From: Mangrovicoccus sp.
GTDB lineage: Bacteria; Pseudomonadota; Alphaproteobacteria; Rhodobacterales; Rhodobacteraceae
Direction: 5' to 3'
Assembly (NCBI GenBank): GCA_025800345.1
Contig: JAOXSB010000284.1
Location: 1-64,000 of the forward strand
DNA length: 64,000 nucleotides
Shown: positions 9,974 to 18,367 of the stretch, one piece after another
How the letters are laid out: the number at the start of each line of letters is the position of its first letter
How positions within the stretch are numbered: position 1 is the first letter of the stretch
Position numbers and translations under genes: made by a program
The notes under the pieces: model-generated
What the model was told of the DNA's origin: nothing
The model's database searches: none
The model's input: only the letters and a program-made list of their open reading frames with translations

Positions 9974-10912
9974 TTAGAGATCAGCGCACAGCGATTTATA
10001 GTATTCAGCATATGCTTCACGGAGGCTATCTATGCGCGCTAAGGTTTGAGTGCCCAGTTCTAGCGATGCGCGTCGGTCGCTACGCGTGGTGAGAGCTACG
10101 ATTCGGCATGCGATTTGCGGACTCGCTCCTCCACGATTGAGATCATAGGAGAGAAGCAGATAGGCGAGGCCGAGGGCTGAGGGAACGCCGTTTGCGGCGA
10201 ATACATCTGCCGCGAAACTGTCGGCCTCGAGTTCGCGTGCCAGAGCGGAGGTAGGCTGCGGTCCGGTGAGATGGAGAGCGGCATGGCCCGCTTCATGGAT
10301 GAGGGCGGAGAACGATGGTAGCGCTCCTACATAGTCCCCAATTCTGCGGACTTGTGGCGAATCCATGCTAAGGAAAACTGGATAAGCCTCCCGATCTGCG
10401 TCAAACACGGTCGCGATTGGCACCATGCTGTAGCGTCCTGTCACGTTCTCCTGTGAGCACGCGCGAGCATCTTCCCGCACTGAAGGTAGCAAGCTATTGT
10501 TGATGTAGGCCAGATGTGCTTCCGGTGGAACCATTCCGTCCGGCGCAATCAAATACCAAAGAATAGCCTGCGAAGCAGTAATCTGAGGGATCAAAAGCCG
10601 CGTGTTAAACACGACTTCCAGATGTCCATCCTCATCAACATCCTCGAGCCTGGGAGAGAAGTCACAGTCCGAGACATAGACCAATTCGAGCTCACGAACG
10701 GCACCGAACTTGGGATGTGCCAAAAGAATTCCAGAAACGATGTCGTCCTTCCATACGTCTTGGAACTCGACCAGGATGCAGTCGAGCCAGTCCACAAATT
10801 CTTGGGACGATGCAGGCGGATCTGGTGGCAAACACTCCGGGGTCTGCGCATGCACGTGCCTTGGCAAGCTCCATGCGACTACAATTATAGTTAAGGCAAA
10901 TATGCGGATCAT
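9974..10912 (-). CDS. secreted HExxH (M48-like gluzincin) metallopeptidase-like protein
   Basis: ATG 10912 is chosen because GGAGTGAG precedes it and a signal peptide then follows (IRIFALTIIVVAWSLPRHVHA, cut about residue 22); a longer frame reaches 11059. The protein has 312 residues. HEAGH at about 206-210 supplies two zinc His residues and the catalytic Glu. About 17 residues on, RELEADSF gives the ExxxD ligand motif (Glu 227, Asp 231) of gluzincins such as M48. Six cysteines suggest disulphides outside the cytoplasm. The gene follows the small secreted protein gene by only 4 bases. No family name is recognised beyond the catalytic motif; the substrate is unknown. Lower GC than its neighbours suggests acquisition. 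Confidence 0.75.
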   Translation of the reverse strand: MIRIFALTIIVVAWSLPRHVHAQTPECLPPDPPASSQEFVDWLDCILVEFQDVWKDDIVSGILLAHPKFGAVRELELVYVSDCDFSPRLEDVDEDGHLEVVFNTRLLIPQITASQAILWYLIAPDGMVPPEAHLAYINNSLLPSVREDARACSQENVTGRYSMVPIATVFDADREAYPVFLSMDSPQVRRIGDYVGALPSFSALIHEAGHAALHLTGPQPTSALARELEADSFAADVFAANGVPSALGLAYLLLSYDLNRGGASPQIACRIVALTTRSDRRASLELGTQTLARIDSLREAYAEYYKSLCADL

Positions 10913-10916
10913 ACGC

Positions 10917-11387
10917 TCACTCCACGCAGCCAAGAAAAAAGTCAATATTTCGAACGCGTTCAGGATCTCTAAATGAGGGCAAGGCCAGTCCTGGATTTCC
11001 ACTATCTGGGAATTTGTACCGGCAATATCTTTCGACGCTACGCTTAGTAAATACCTCACCTGCGATCAGCCCGCGTAGCATCGAACGCAACTTCGGATCG
11101 CTTGACAGTAATTGCTCAACGTCCCCTGTATCGCCGCGCGCAAGTGCGTTCATCTGCAATATAAAGCCTTCAGCATCCTCAAAAGAGAGCATTTGTTCAG
11201 ATCCATCGTAGCGGAGCTCCTGGTAGGCAAGACGGAGACGTTCTTCGATGTGCGCCCGGCAAAAAATGAACCGAGCATCTGTGTATTCATTCACAGATAC
11301 GTGCGGACACTGCTGCGCATGGACAGATGAAGCGGACACTATGGCCATCCAGGCTATTGCTATGGTGAAATGTCGGGCCTTGGTCAT
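10917..11387 (-). CDS. small secreted protein of unknown function
   Basis: This 156-residue protein starts at ATG 11387, which overlaps the upstream stop (ATGA). A signal peptide ending SSVHA leaves a mature chain beginning QQCPHV. The mature part is helical and charged, with four cysteines and the segment FILQMNALARGDTGDVEQLL. I do not recognise the family; the Arg/Glu-rich helices with Cys at both ends resemble a small periplasmic binding or inhibitor protein, but that is a guess. It sits between a membrane-anchored protein and an HExxH peptidase-like protein, with overlap on one side and a 4-base gap on the other, so the three should be made together. Confidence 0.65.
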   Translation of the reverse strand: MTKARHFTIAIAWMAIVSASSVHAQQCPHVSVNEYTDARFIFCRAHIEERLRLAYQELRYDGSEQMLSFEDAEGFILQMNALARGDTGDVEQLLSSDPKLRSMLRGLIAGEVFTKRSVERYCRYKFPDSGNPGLALPSFRDPERVRNIDFFLGCVE

Positions 11388-11869
11388 CGTTCGCTCTCTT
11401 TCTCGCGACAATCCTTGAGGAGAGCACTGAATGCAATGTCGGCTCCATCCGGTGTGATACGTGCCAAGTCGGGCGATCCAGACCCGAAAACGTCGTCGAA
11501 TTGCAGGACGTCGACGCAGAAATAGTCGCGAATTGTTGGCCGTAGGCATAGGCCATCATGATAGCAGGTCGCGACAACCCCTAACGTGCCGCGCATAGTA
11601 GCGACCCGATTAAATCCCAAAGCACGAGCGCTTCGGTCATCCACCTGCTGGTTTACCAAGTCGTACAATGCCGAACGGCTGGTGCGGACGGCTTCGGTCC
11701 CATAAACGGCGATGAGGTTAATCGTGTTTTCGCCTTTTTGGAGTCGATGGGCATTCATGCTGATAAGAATCGTCGCTGCGACCGCAGCAATAGAAGCCGC
11801 AGCGCTGCATGCGGCGGGCAAGCACTTGATTAATGGAGAAGCTTGCCATGACAGCGGCTCGTCGTTCAA
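11384..11869 (-). CDS. membrane-anchored hypothetical protein, first gene of the island operon
   Basis: The frame has no good ATG near its N-terminus. TTG 11869 is preferred because AAAGGA lies about 9 bases upstream; TTG 11887 is the alternative. The product is about 161 residues. One hydrophobic segment (CLPAACSAAASIAAVAATIL, about residues 17-38) should anchor it, followed by an extracytoplasmic domain with Cys residues in ATCYHDGLCLRP and YFCVDV. The stop overlaps the next start (ATGA). No family is recognised. Its place at the head of an operon with a small secreted protein and a secreted peptidase-like protein suggests one envelope function. Confidence 0.55.
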   Translation of the reverse strand: MNDEPLSWQASPLIKCLPAACSAAASIAAVAATILISMNAHRLQKGENTINLIAVYGTEAVRTSRSALYDLVNQQVDDRSARALGFNRVATMRGTLGVVATCYHDGLCLRPTIRDYFCVDVLQFDDVFGSGSPDLARITPDGADIAFSALLKDCREKESER

Positions 11870-12302
11870 AATTTTGCATCCTTTCAAATTTTATGGAAAG
11901 GCTAACGCGCCTATTTTCATTGATCCATCGGCAAATCACTTTTTGCGCAGGTCAGGGAGAGAAAATCGTACCTACGTTCAATAGACCATCAGCTGCCTTT
12001 ATGTGGACGCGCCGGGCTTAGATTAAGCCATTTAACGGCTTTGGCTGCGAACAGCAGCGTTGTGTCGACGGAACTTTCACCGAGGTATAGCTTTCCGAAA
12101 CAGACTTTCATACGGACCGCAGCGAATTCACCCTTCGTCCCGCATTGCCGACCTTGGCTGTCCCTATTTAGCGAGTGACTTTCTGGGACGAATTCTGCAT
12201 CAGCGAGGTTAAGAGGCGAAAAGTTCAGCAGGTTCAAATAGTACACGGTCGCTGGATCTTCTTATGTAACGATCCTGCCTCCAGCCGAAATCCGCCCCCA
12301 GC
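11870..12302. other. non-coding stretch at the right edge of the accessory island
   Basis: These 433 bases lie upstream of the island operon and downstream of phoB and must hold the island promoter. A - strand frame at 11989-12246 (85 codons) has no ribosome site. Its DNA near 12080-12160 contains AAAGTCTGTTTCGG on the - strand, which resembles a string on the other side of the island, so I read it as repeat relic rather than a gene. No terminator for phoB is obvious here. Confidence 0.35.
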
Positions 12303-12992
12303 TTACCCCAAAGCATAGCCCGCGCCGCGCACCGTGCGCACAGGATCCTCGCCCCCATTGGCGCAGAGCGCTTTGCGCAGCCGCCCGATATGAACGTCCA
12401 CCGTGCGGGTATCCACATAGATATCGCGCCCCCAAACCCGGTCGAGCAATTGCTCACGGCTCCAGACCCGGCCCGGCTTTTCCATAAAGGTGCTGAGCAA
12501 GCGAAACTCTGTGGGCCCAAGCTTGACCAAGCTCTCGCCGCGGAACACTTTGTGGCTCTCGCTATCGAGAACGATATCGTCAAATTCCAACCGCTCGCCC
12601 ACGGTCGAAGGCCGCGTGCGGCGCAATTGCAACCGCACCCGGGCCATCAATTCGACCACGGAATAGGGCTTGATCACATAATCATCTGCGCCGGTTTCCA
12701 GGCCCCGGACCCGATCCACCTCTTCGGAACGGGCCGAAAGCATGATGATGGGTAAACCACGGGTTTCCGAGCGGGTCTTAAGCTGGCGGCAGATCTCAAT
12801 ACCAGAAACGCTCGGCAGCATCCAATCCAGCACGATCAAATCCGGCGTGTCTTCCTCGACCAAGATCAATGCCTCTTCGCCGTTTTCAGCGCGGGTGACG
12901 CGATAGCCTTCGGCTTCGAGATTATAGGCGAGCACTTCGCGTTGCGCGGGCTCGTCTTCAACGATCAAAACATTGGGTTGTGGGGGGGCCAT
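12303..12992 (-). CDS. phoB: PhoB, phosphate regulon response regulator
   Basis: This 229-residue protein has a receiver domain with the acidic pair EDE near residue 12, phospho-acceptor Asp in LIVLDWMLP (about residue 55), Thr/Ser in IIMLSAR and Lys in VIKPY. It is followed by an OmpR/PhoB winged helix (about 130-229) with the VDVHIGRLRKAL recognition-helix region. It binds Pho boxes and activates phosphate-starvation genes. It is the last gene of the cluster, only 3 bases after the phoU stop, so it is co-transcribed with the transporter. A Pho box in front of pstS fits autoregulation of the whole cluster. Confidence 0.95.
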   Translation of the reverse strand: MAPPQPNVLIVEDEPAQREVLAYNLEAEGYRVTRAENGEEALILVEEDTPDLIVLDWMLPSVSGIEICRQLKTRSETRGLPIIMLSARSEEVDRVRGLETGADDYVIKPYSVVELMARVRLQLRRTRPSTVGERLEFDDIVLDSESHKVFRGESLVKLGPTEFRLLSTFMEKPGRVWSREQLLDRVWGRDIYVDTRTVDVHIGRLRKALCANGGEDPVRTVRGAGYALG

Positions 12993-12995
12993 AGC

Positions 12996-13709
12996 TTAGC
13001 CTCTTGGTTCGACCATATAAGGGGTTTTATCCCCTTTGGGCCGGGCTTCTTCGGGCATCTCGCCCGTCACAAGGTAAATCACCTGCTCTGCGATAGAGGT
13101 CACGTGATCGCCCATGCGTTCGATATTCTTGGCGATGAAATGCAGATGCATACATCCGGTAATATAGCGCGGGTCTTCCATCATATACGTCAGGAACTGA
13201 CGGAAAAGCGCATTATACATCTGATCGACCTCGCGGTCCCGCAGACGTACATCCTGGGCCAAAGCCACATCCCGCTGGATATAAGCGTCCAGCGCATCCT
13301 TGAGCATCAGCTCCACGGTTTTGGCCATCCGGCGAATATCGCTAGAGGAATCCGCAATTGGCGTCATCTGAACCAAAACACTGGTCCGTTTGGCGATATT
13401 CTTGGCGTAATCCCCAACCCGTTCCAGGTTGCTCGAGATTTTCATCACCGTCAGGATGGTGCGCAGATCCACCGCAGTGGGGCCCCTAAGGGCGATGAGA
13501 CGCGCGGCCTCTTCATTGACGCGCGTCTCCATCTCATCAATCAAACGATCATTTTTCCGCACACGTTCAGCAAGGTCCTCATCCCGCGTTTCCAGGGAAA
13601 TGGCGGCATCCATGATCGCGGCCTCCACCAGCCCGCCCATCTTCATCAGATGGGCCTGGACAGCTTCTAGCTCGCGATCAAAGGCGGAGGTGATATGCGG
13701 TTCGATCAT
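12996..13709 (-). CDS. phoU: PhoU, phosphate signalling regulator
   Basis: This 237-residue protein starts at ATG 13709; a longer frame reaches into pstB, but MIEPHITSAFDRELE is the usual PhoU beginning. It is all-helical and made of two three-helix PhoU repeats, with metal-binding-type motifs ERVGDYAKN (about residues 97-105) and ERMGDHVTS (about 200-208). PhoU links the PstSCAB transporter to the PhoR kinase and represses the regulon when phosphate is plentiful. It follows pstB with a 16-base gap. Confidence 0.95.
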   Translation of the reverse strand: MIEPHITSAFDRELEAVQAHLMKMGGLVEAAIMDAAISLETRDEDLAERVRKNDRLIDEMETRVNEEAARLIALRGPTAVDLRTILTVMKISSNLERVGDYAKNIAKRTSVLVQMTPIADSSSDIRRMAKTVELMLKDALDAYIQRDVALAQDVRLRDREVDQMYNALFRQFLTYMMEDPRYITGCMHLHFIAKNIERMGDHVTSIAEQVIYLVTGEMPEEARPKGDKTPYMVEPRG

Positions 13710-13725
13710 ATCGCTTGAGCCGGTA

Positions 13726-14523
13726 TCAGCCGATGCGGCCCGTGATATAGCTCTCGGTCCGGGGATCTTTAGGATTGGTAAAGATCTCACCGGTCTCGTT
13801 GAACTCAACCAGATTGCCCAAATGGAAGAAGGCAGTTTTCTGGCTGACCCGCGCGGCCTGCTGCATGGAGTGAGTCACGATCACCACCGAGTAATTGGTG
13901 CGCAGCTCGTCGATCAGCTCTTCCACCTGTGCGGTCGCGATCGGGTCCAGGGCCGAGCAAGGCTCGTCCATCAACAGAACTTCGGGCTCGGTGGCCACAG
14001 CGCGGGCGATGCACAAACGCTGTTGCTGCCCCCCCGAAAGACCGGTGCCGGGATCGTGCAGGCGATCTTTGACCTCATCCCAAATCGCGCCGCGGCGCAG
14101 GGATTTTTCCACAATGGCATCCAACTCCGCTTTGGAACTGGCCAGACCGTGGATGCGCGGCCCGTAAGCCACATTGTCATAGATCGATTTCGGGAACGGG
14201 TTGGGCTTTTGGAACACCATGCCCACACGCGCCCGCAACTGCACCGGATCGACTTTCTTATCGTAGATGTCTTCGTCATCCAGGGAAATTGTCCCCTCAA
14301 CCCGGCAACCATCAATGGTGTCATTCATCCGGTTCAAGCTGCGCAAGAAGGTGGATTTCCCGCAGCCCGATGGACCGATAAAGGCGGTGACCTTTTTATC
14401 TTCGATCTCGATATCCACGTCTTTGATGGCATGGTTCTCGCCATAGAAAACTTGGACCTTGTCACCTTTGATTTTGATCTCGTTGGCGTTCACGTCACGC
14501 TCCACAATTCGCATATCATTCAT
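13726..14523 (-). CDS. pstB: PstB, phosphate ABC transporter ATPase
   Basis: This 265-residue protein starts at ATG 14523, with GGAG in the bases before it. It has Walker [10 protein letters not shown], a Q-loop in [12 protein letters not shown], signature LSGGQQQR, Walker [13 protein letters not shown] and switch His in VTHSM. The VFQKPNPFP and ALDPIAT strings are typical of PstB rather than other importer ATPases. It energises PstCA on the cytoplasmic face. It follows pstA by 22 bases. Confidence 0.97.
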   Translation of the reverse strand: MNDMRIVERDVNANEIKIKGDKVQVFYGENHAIKDVDIEIEDKKVTAFIGPSGCGKSTFLRSLNRMNDTIDGCRVEGTISLDDEDIYDKKVDPVQLRARVGMVFQKPNPFPKSIYDNVAYGPRIHGLASSKAELDAIVEKSLRRGAIWDEVKDRLHDPGTGLSGGQQQRLCIARAVATEPEVLLMDEPCSALDPIATAQVEELIDELRTNYSVVIVTHSMQQAARVSQKTAFFHLGNLVEFNETGEIFTNPKDPRTESYITGRIG

Positions 14524-14545
14524 GGCTAGTCTCCGTACCGTCAAA

Positions 14546-15886
14546 TTACCAGCGGCGTTCGAACCGGCGGCGCAGGATGATGGCAATCAAGTTCATGCAG
14601 AGCAGGAACAGCAGCAGCACGATGATTGCCCCGGATGCCCGCTCGACAAATGCCGGGTCGGAGCGTTGGGTGAAGTTATAAACCTGTACAGGCAAGGCTG
14701 TCGCAGGGTCAAACATGCTCTCAGGATAGTTGTTCACAAAGGCCACCATCCCGATCAGCAGCAGCGGCGCGGTTTCCCCAAGCGCCTGGGCCAAGCCAAT
14801 GATGGTCCCGGTCAGGATACCAGGCATGGCCAAAGGCAGCACATGGTGGAAGATCGCCTGCATTTTCGAGGCCCCAACCCCAAGCGCGGCATCCCGAATT
14901 GAGGGCGGCACTGCTTTCAGGGCCGCACGGGTCGAAATGATGATCGTGGGCAGCGTCATCAAGGTCAGCACCAATCCCCCCACAATCGGGGCAGAGTTGG
15001 GCAGGCCCATATAGTTGATGAAAATCGCCAGACCAAGAATACCGAAGACGATGGAAGGCACCGCCGCCAGGTTCGAGATATTCACCTCGATGATATCGGT
15101 CACCCAATTCTTGGGCGCGAATTCCTCAAGATAGATCGAGGCCGCCACACCGATAGGCAGCGCCAGGCAGAATACGATCAGCATCATATAGGCTGAACCA
15201 AGCAGGGCCACACCAAGACCCGCCGCTTCTGGGCGCAGTTCCGAGGCATCCGGCGCGGTGATGAAATCCCAGTTAAAGCGTTTCTCTAGCTTGCCCGCTT
15301 CCACCAGCGTGTCAGCGATATCGAGCTGCTCTGGAGTGACATTGCCGTCCAGCGCAGCAATCTCGCGGTCCACGCGGCCTTTGAGATAACCATCGATCCG
15401 GCCATTGGCGAGGAATTCATATTCCACGGTCTGCCCAATAAGGTCAGGATTGGCGATCACATCAGAGCGCAAGATCCCTTTGGAGGCTTTCGAGAGCATG
15501 CCTTGAAGCGCACTGGCGGTCACTTCGGGATGCTCAGCGGACAGCTCATCGGCCAGGCTTTGCAGGGAATTGTTGATGATCGGGTCATAAGCAAAGGTCA
15601 TGACCTTCGCGATCTCTTCCGGATCACGATTGCCCGAGGGATCCAATACCTGCTCATCCAAGGTGATGTTCACCCGCATGAAGGTTTGGGAGAAAGCCGG
15701 GATACCTTGGCTCAGGATCGAGATCAGCAGCAGCACTAGGGCGATCACGCCCGTGGCCACAGCCAGCATGCCATAGAATTTGAACCGAGCTTCGGCGGCA
15801 TTGCGCTTTTTCGTCCGCGCATCCTCCACAAACAGAGAGGTCTTGCCGGTCGAATTGCTGGGTTGATTTGCGGTCGCGTCGGTCAT
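14546..15886 (-). CDS. pstA: PstA, phosphate ABC transporter permease, long form
   Basis: At 446 residues it is about 150 longer than enteric PstA. A first membrane segment at about residues 38-60 is followed by a largely hydrophilic region to about residue 215, probably periplasmic, matching the DUF3333-type extension of alphaproteobacterial PstA. The permease core (about 225-446) has further membrane helices and the EAA-type loop [23 protein letters not shown]. It pairs with PstC to form the channel. The start overlaps the pstC stop by 4 bases. Confidence 0.95.
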   Translation of the reverse strand: MTDATANQPSNSTGKTSLFVEDARTKKRNAAEARFKFYGMLAVATGVIALVLLLISILSQGIPAFSQTFMRVNITLDEQVLDPSGNRDPEEIAKVMTFAYDPIINNSLQSLADELSAEHPEVTASALQGMLSKASKGILRSDVIANPDLIGQTVEYEFLANGRIDGYLKGRVDREIAALDGNVTPEQLDIADTLVEAGKLEKRFNWDFITAPDASELRPEAAGLGVALLGSAYMMLIVFCLALPIGVAASIYLEEFAPKNWVTDIIEVNISNLAAVPSIVFGILGLAIFINYMGLPNSAPIVGGLVLTLMTLPTIIISTRAALKAVPPSIRDAALGVGASKMQAIFHHVLPLAMPGILTGTIIGLAQALGETAPLLLIGMVAFVNNYPESMFDPATALPVQVYNFTQRSDPAFVERASGAIIVLLLFLLCMNLIAIILRRRFERRW

Positions 15887-17082
15887 TCGTACTGCTCCCG
15901 ATACTTACGAACAATGTAAAGGGCCAGAACGTTCAGACCCAGCGTGAGAACAAACAAGGTGATGCCTAGGGCAAAGGCCACCAGGGTTTCTGGCGAGGCG
16001 AAATCCGTATCCCCCGTCAGCTGCGAGACGATTTTCACCGTCACAGTGGTCATCGCCTCGAACGGGTTCATAGACAGCCTTGCAGCGGCCCCTGCCCCCA
16101 TCACCACGATCATGGTCTCACCGATGGCGCGCGAGGCGGCCAGAAGGATCGCGCCCACGATCCCAGGCAGCGCGGCGGGCACCACAACTTGGCGGATGGT
16201 TTCCGAATGGGTCGCGCCCAGGCCCAGCGAGCCATCGCGCATGGCCTGAGGCACGGCGTTGATGATGTCGTCGGACAGCGAGGACACAAAGGGGATCAAC
16301 ATCACACCCATGACGATCCCTGCGGTCATCACCGATGAAGAGCTTTCGCCCAGCCCCAAAGGTTGCGCGAAATAATCCCGCAACATCGGCCCGACAGTGA
16401 TGAGCGCGAAAAGGCCGTAAACGATGGTTGGGATACCAGCGAGCACCTCGATCATCGGCTTGGCGACAGATCGCACCCGCGAGGAGGCGTATTCAGACAG
16501 GTAGATCGCTGCAAAAAGCCCAATCGGCACGGCCACAAGCAGCGCGATAAAGCTCACATAGAGCGTGCCCCAAAGCAGCGGCAGCATCCCAAGATCGGAA
16601 TTGCCGCGGAAATTTGGCGACCAAGTGGCGCCAAAGAAGAAGTCTTGCCAGGGATATTGGGTGAAAAAGCGTCCGGTCTCAAAGACCATGGACAGCACAA
16701 TCGCCACCGTGGTCAGGATCGCAATCGACGAGGCCCCGATCAGCAAAGATTTGACCAGACCTTCCACAAAATTGCGCGCCCGATAATCGCGTGAGATGCG
16801 CCCGTAAGAGAGCACAAACACCGCAAGCGCGGCCAGGGCGGCAATCCCCACACCAACGATGGTTGGCGCACCCTCAAAGAACGAGCTGATAAAGCTCCAC
16901 AAGACAATGGCCAAGGTGCCCGCCATGAAGGTTGAAAGAGCGACATTCCAACCATGATAGGACAACAAAGAGTGGAGCGTAGACAAATCGCCCCCTGCCG
17001 AAGCAGAGGCTTTGCTACGCCCAACAACATAGCCAACTGCGCACAGGGCTATGAGAAGGACAAAAAACCAAAGAACAAGCAT
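15883..17082 (-). CDS. pstC: PstC, phosphate ABC transporter permease
   Basis: This 399-residue polytopic protein starts with a membrane helix directly at the N-terminus and has two more before about residue 140. The binding-protein-dependent permease core follows, with the loop LGLGATHSETIRQVVVPAALPGI (about residues 287-308). The protein is longer than enteric PstC because of the N-terminal helices. It overlaps pstA by 4 bases and lies 86 bases after the pstS stop, across a hairpin that probably lowers expression relative to the binding protein. Confidence 0.95.
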   Translation of the reverse strand: MLVLWFFVLLIALCAVGYVVGRSKASASAGGDLSTLHSLLSYHGWNVALSTFMAGTLAIVLWSFISSFFEGAPTIVGVGIAALAALAVFVLSYGRISRDYRARNFVEGLVKSLLIGASSIAILTTVAIVLSMVFETGRFFTQYPWQDFFFGATWSPNFRGNSDLGMLPLLWGTLYVSFIALLVAVPIGLFAAIYLSEYASSRVRSVAKPMIEVLAGIPTIVYGLFALITVGPMLRDYFAQPLGLGESSSSVMTAGIVMGVMLIPFVSSLSDDIINAVPQAMRDGSLGLGATHSETIRQVVVPAALPGIVGAILLAASRAIGETMIVVMGAGAAARLSMNPFEAMTTVTVKIVSQLTGDTDFASPETLVAFALGITLFVLTLGLNVLALYIVRKYREQYE

Positions 17083-17112
17083 GATCCCACCAATGGCAAG
17101 AAGGAAGCTAGG

Positions 17113-17143
17113 AAGGACGGCCCGGAAAAACCGAGCCGTCCTT
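17113..17143 (-). terminator. intercistronic hairpin between pstS and pstC
   Basis: AAGGACGGC (17113-17121) pairs with GCCGTCCTT (17135-17143), with a further CGG/CCG pair inside. There is no T-run on the - strand after it. It is better read as a 3' mRNA-protecting or leaky-termination hairpin, which would give more PstS than PstC. Confidence 0.6.
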
Positions 17144-17168
17144 TACGAAAACGTCAGAGCGCCAGGGT

Positions 17169-18206
17169 TTAGGAACCCGAACCCATGATCACGCCATCGG
17201 CGATCATTTTCTGCGTGTCAGCCAGTTCAGGGTCGGAAACCAGGCCGTACTGAGCCAGCGGGCCGTTGGGGCCAGCAACCGCGTCGGACACGAAGAATTC
17301 AGCATATTCCTGCAGGCCAGGGATCACGCCGATATGGGCTTTCTTCACGTAGAAGAACAGCGGGCGGGACACAGGGTATTCGCCGGAAGCGATGGCTTCC
17401 ACCGAAGGGGTCACGCCGGACATGGTGGCAACCTGCAGCTTGGCAGTGTTGTTTTCATAGAAAGCCAGACCAAAGACGCCGATGCCGTCTTTGTTGGATT
17501 CGATGCGCGCCAGGGTCTCAGTGTAGTCACCGTCGATATCCACGGACACACCATCGGTACGGATGGCCATGCATTTTTCTTCGGCAGTGTCTTCGTCCAC
17601 ACCAGCCGCCATCATGGCTTCCATGTAGCCGCCATGTTCACAGCCGGCGAGGATCACTTTTTCCTCGAACACTTCACGGGTGCCGTGCTTGGTGCCGGGG
17701 ATGAAGGCTGCGATGGGCTGGGCGGGGAATTCAGGGTTCACCTGGTCCCAAGTGCTCAGCGTGTTGGCGACCAGCTCACCATCCACGAAATGCTCGGCGG
17801 CCAGAGCTTTGTACCAATCTTCGGGGGTGAAAGCGAAGCTTGCGCCATTGATGTCAGAGGCGAAAACGATGCCATCATAGCCGATGCGCACTTCGATGAT
17901 GTCGGTCACACCATTTTCGGCACAGGCTTTGATTTCTTTTTCACGGATTTTACGCGAAGCGTTGGCCACGTCGATGGTGGTTTCGCCCACGCCTTCGCAG
18001 AATTTTTTCAGACCAGCGGAGGAGCCACCGGATTCCACAACGGGGGTCGGGAAATCGAAGTTTTCGCCAAAGGCTTCGGCAACGATGGAAGCGTAAGGCA
18101 GAACGGTCGAGGACCCGGCAACGGCAACCTGATCACGGGCCGAGGCGGCAGTCGCAGAAACAGCAGCGATCGCCAATGCAGAGGCGCTCAGTTTCACAAA
18201 GGACAT
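17169..18206 (-). CDS. pstS: PstS, periplasmic phosphate-binding protein
   Basis: This 345-residue protein starts at ATG 18206, with AAGGAG upstream. A Sec signal ends ATAASA, and the mature protein opens with RDQVAVAGSSTVLPYAS, carrying the phosphate-contacting SSTV loop. Later ESGGSSAGLK and PGTKHGTREVF segments complete the type II binding-protein phosphate site. The charged periplasmic mature chain is rich in Glu and Asp. It is the first transporter gene and is preceded by a Pho box, so phosphate starvation should induce it strongly. Confidence 0.95.
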   Translation of the reverse strand: MSFVKLSASALAIAAVSATAASARDQVAVAGSSTVLPYASIVAEAFGENFDFPTPVVESGGSSAGLKKFCEGVGETTIDVANASRKIREKEIKACAENGVTDIIEVRIGYDGIVFASDINGASFAFTPEDWYKALAAEHFVDGELVANTLSTWDQVNPEFPAQPIAAFIPGTKHGTREVFEEKVILAGCEHGGYMEAMMAAGVDEDTAEEKCMAIRTDGVSVDIDGDYTETLARIESNKDGIGVFGLAFYENNTAKLQVATMSGVTPSVEAIASGEYPVSRPLFFYVKKAHIGVIPGLQEYAEFFVSDAVAGPNGPLAQYGLVSDPELADTQKMIADGVIMGSGS

Positions 18207-18267
18207 TGTGTGCTCCTTGAAGAGGGATAAAGAACCGCTCCCTCGTGTTGGGCGGCTCTGCGCGCCA

Positions 18268-18320
18268 ATTACAAAGCCAGAAAATAACTTTTGTGACATC
18301 CAGAATACAGATTTGTGACA
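18268..18320 (-). promoter_or_regulatory. Pho box and promoter of pstS
   Basis: Reading the - strand, three 11-base units follow each other: TGTCACAAATC (18320-18310), TGTATTCTGGA (18309-18299) and TGTCACAAAAG (18298-18288). The 11-base period and TGTCA core are the hallmark of PhoB sites. A -10-like TGTAAT lies at 18273-18268, 14 bases further, so the box replaces the -35 element as in class II PhoB promoters. The pstS ATG is 61 bases beyond the -10. Confidence 0.8.
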
Positions 18321-18367
18321 ATGCCCAAAGTGGTCTGAAATGACCCAAGGTCACAACATGCAGTGCC

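Noticed and set aside
11989-12246. 85-codon - strand frame upstream of the island
   Set aside because: No ribosome site; the DNA looks like a degenerate intergenic repeat rather than a gene.
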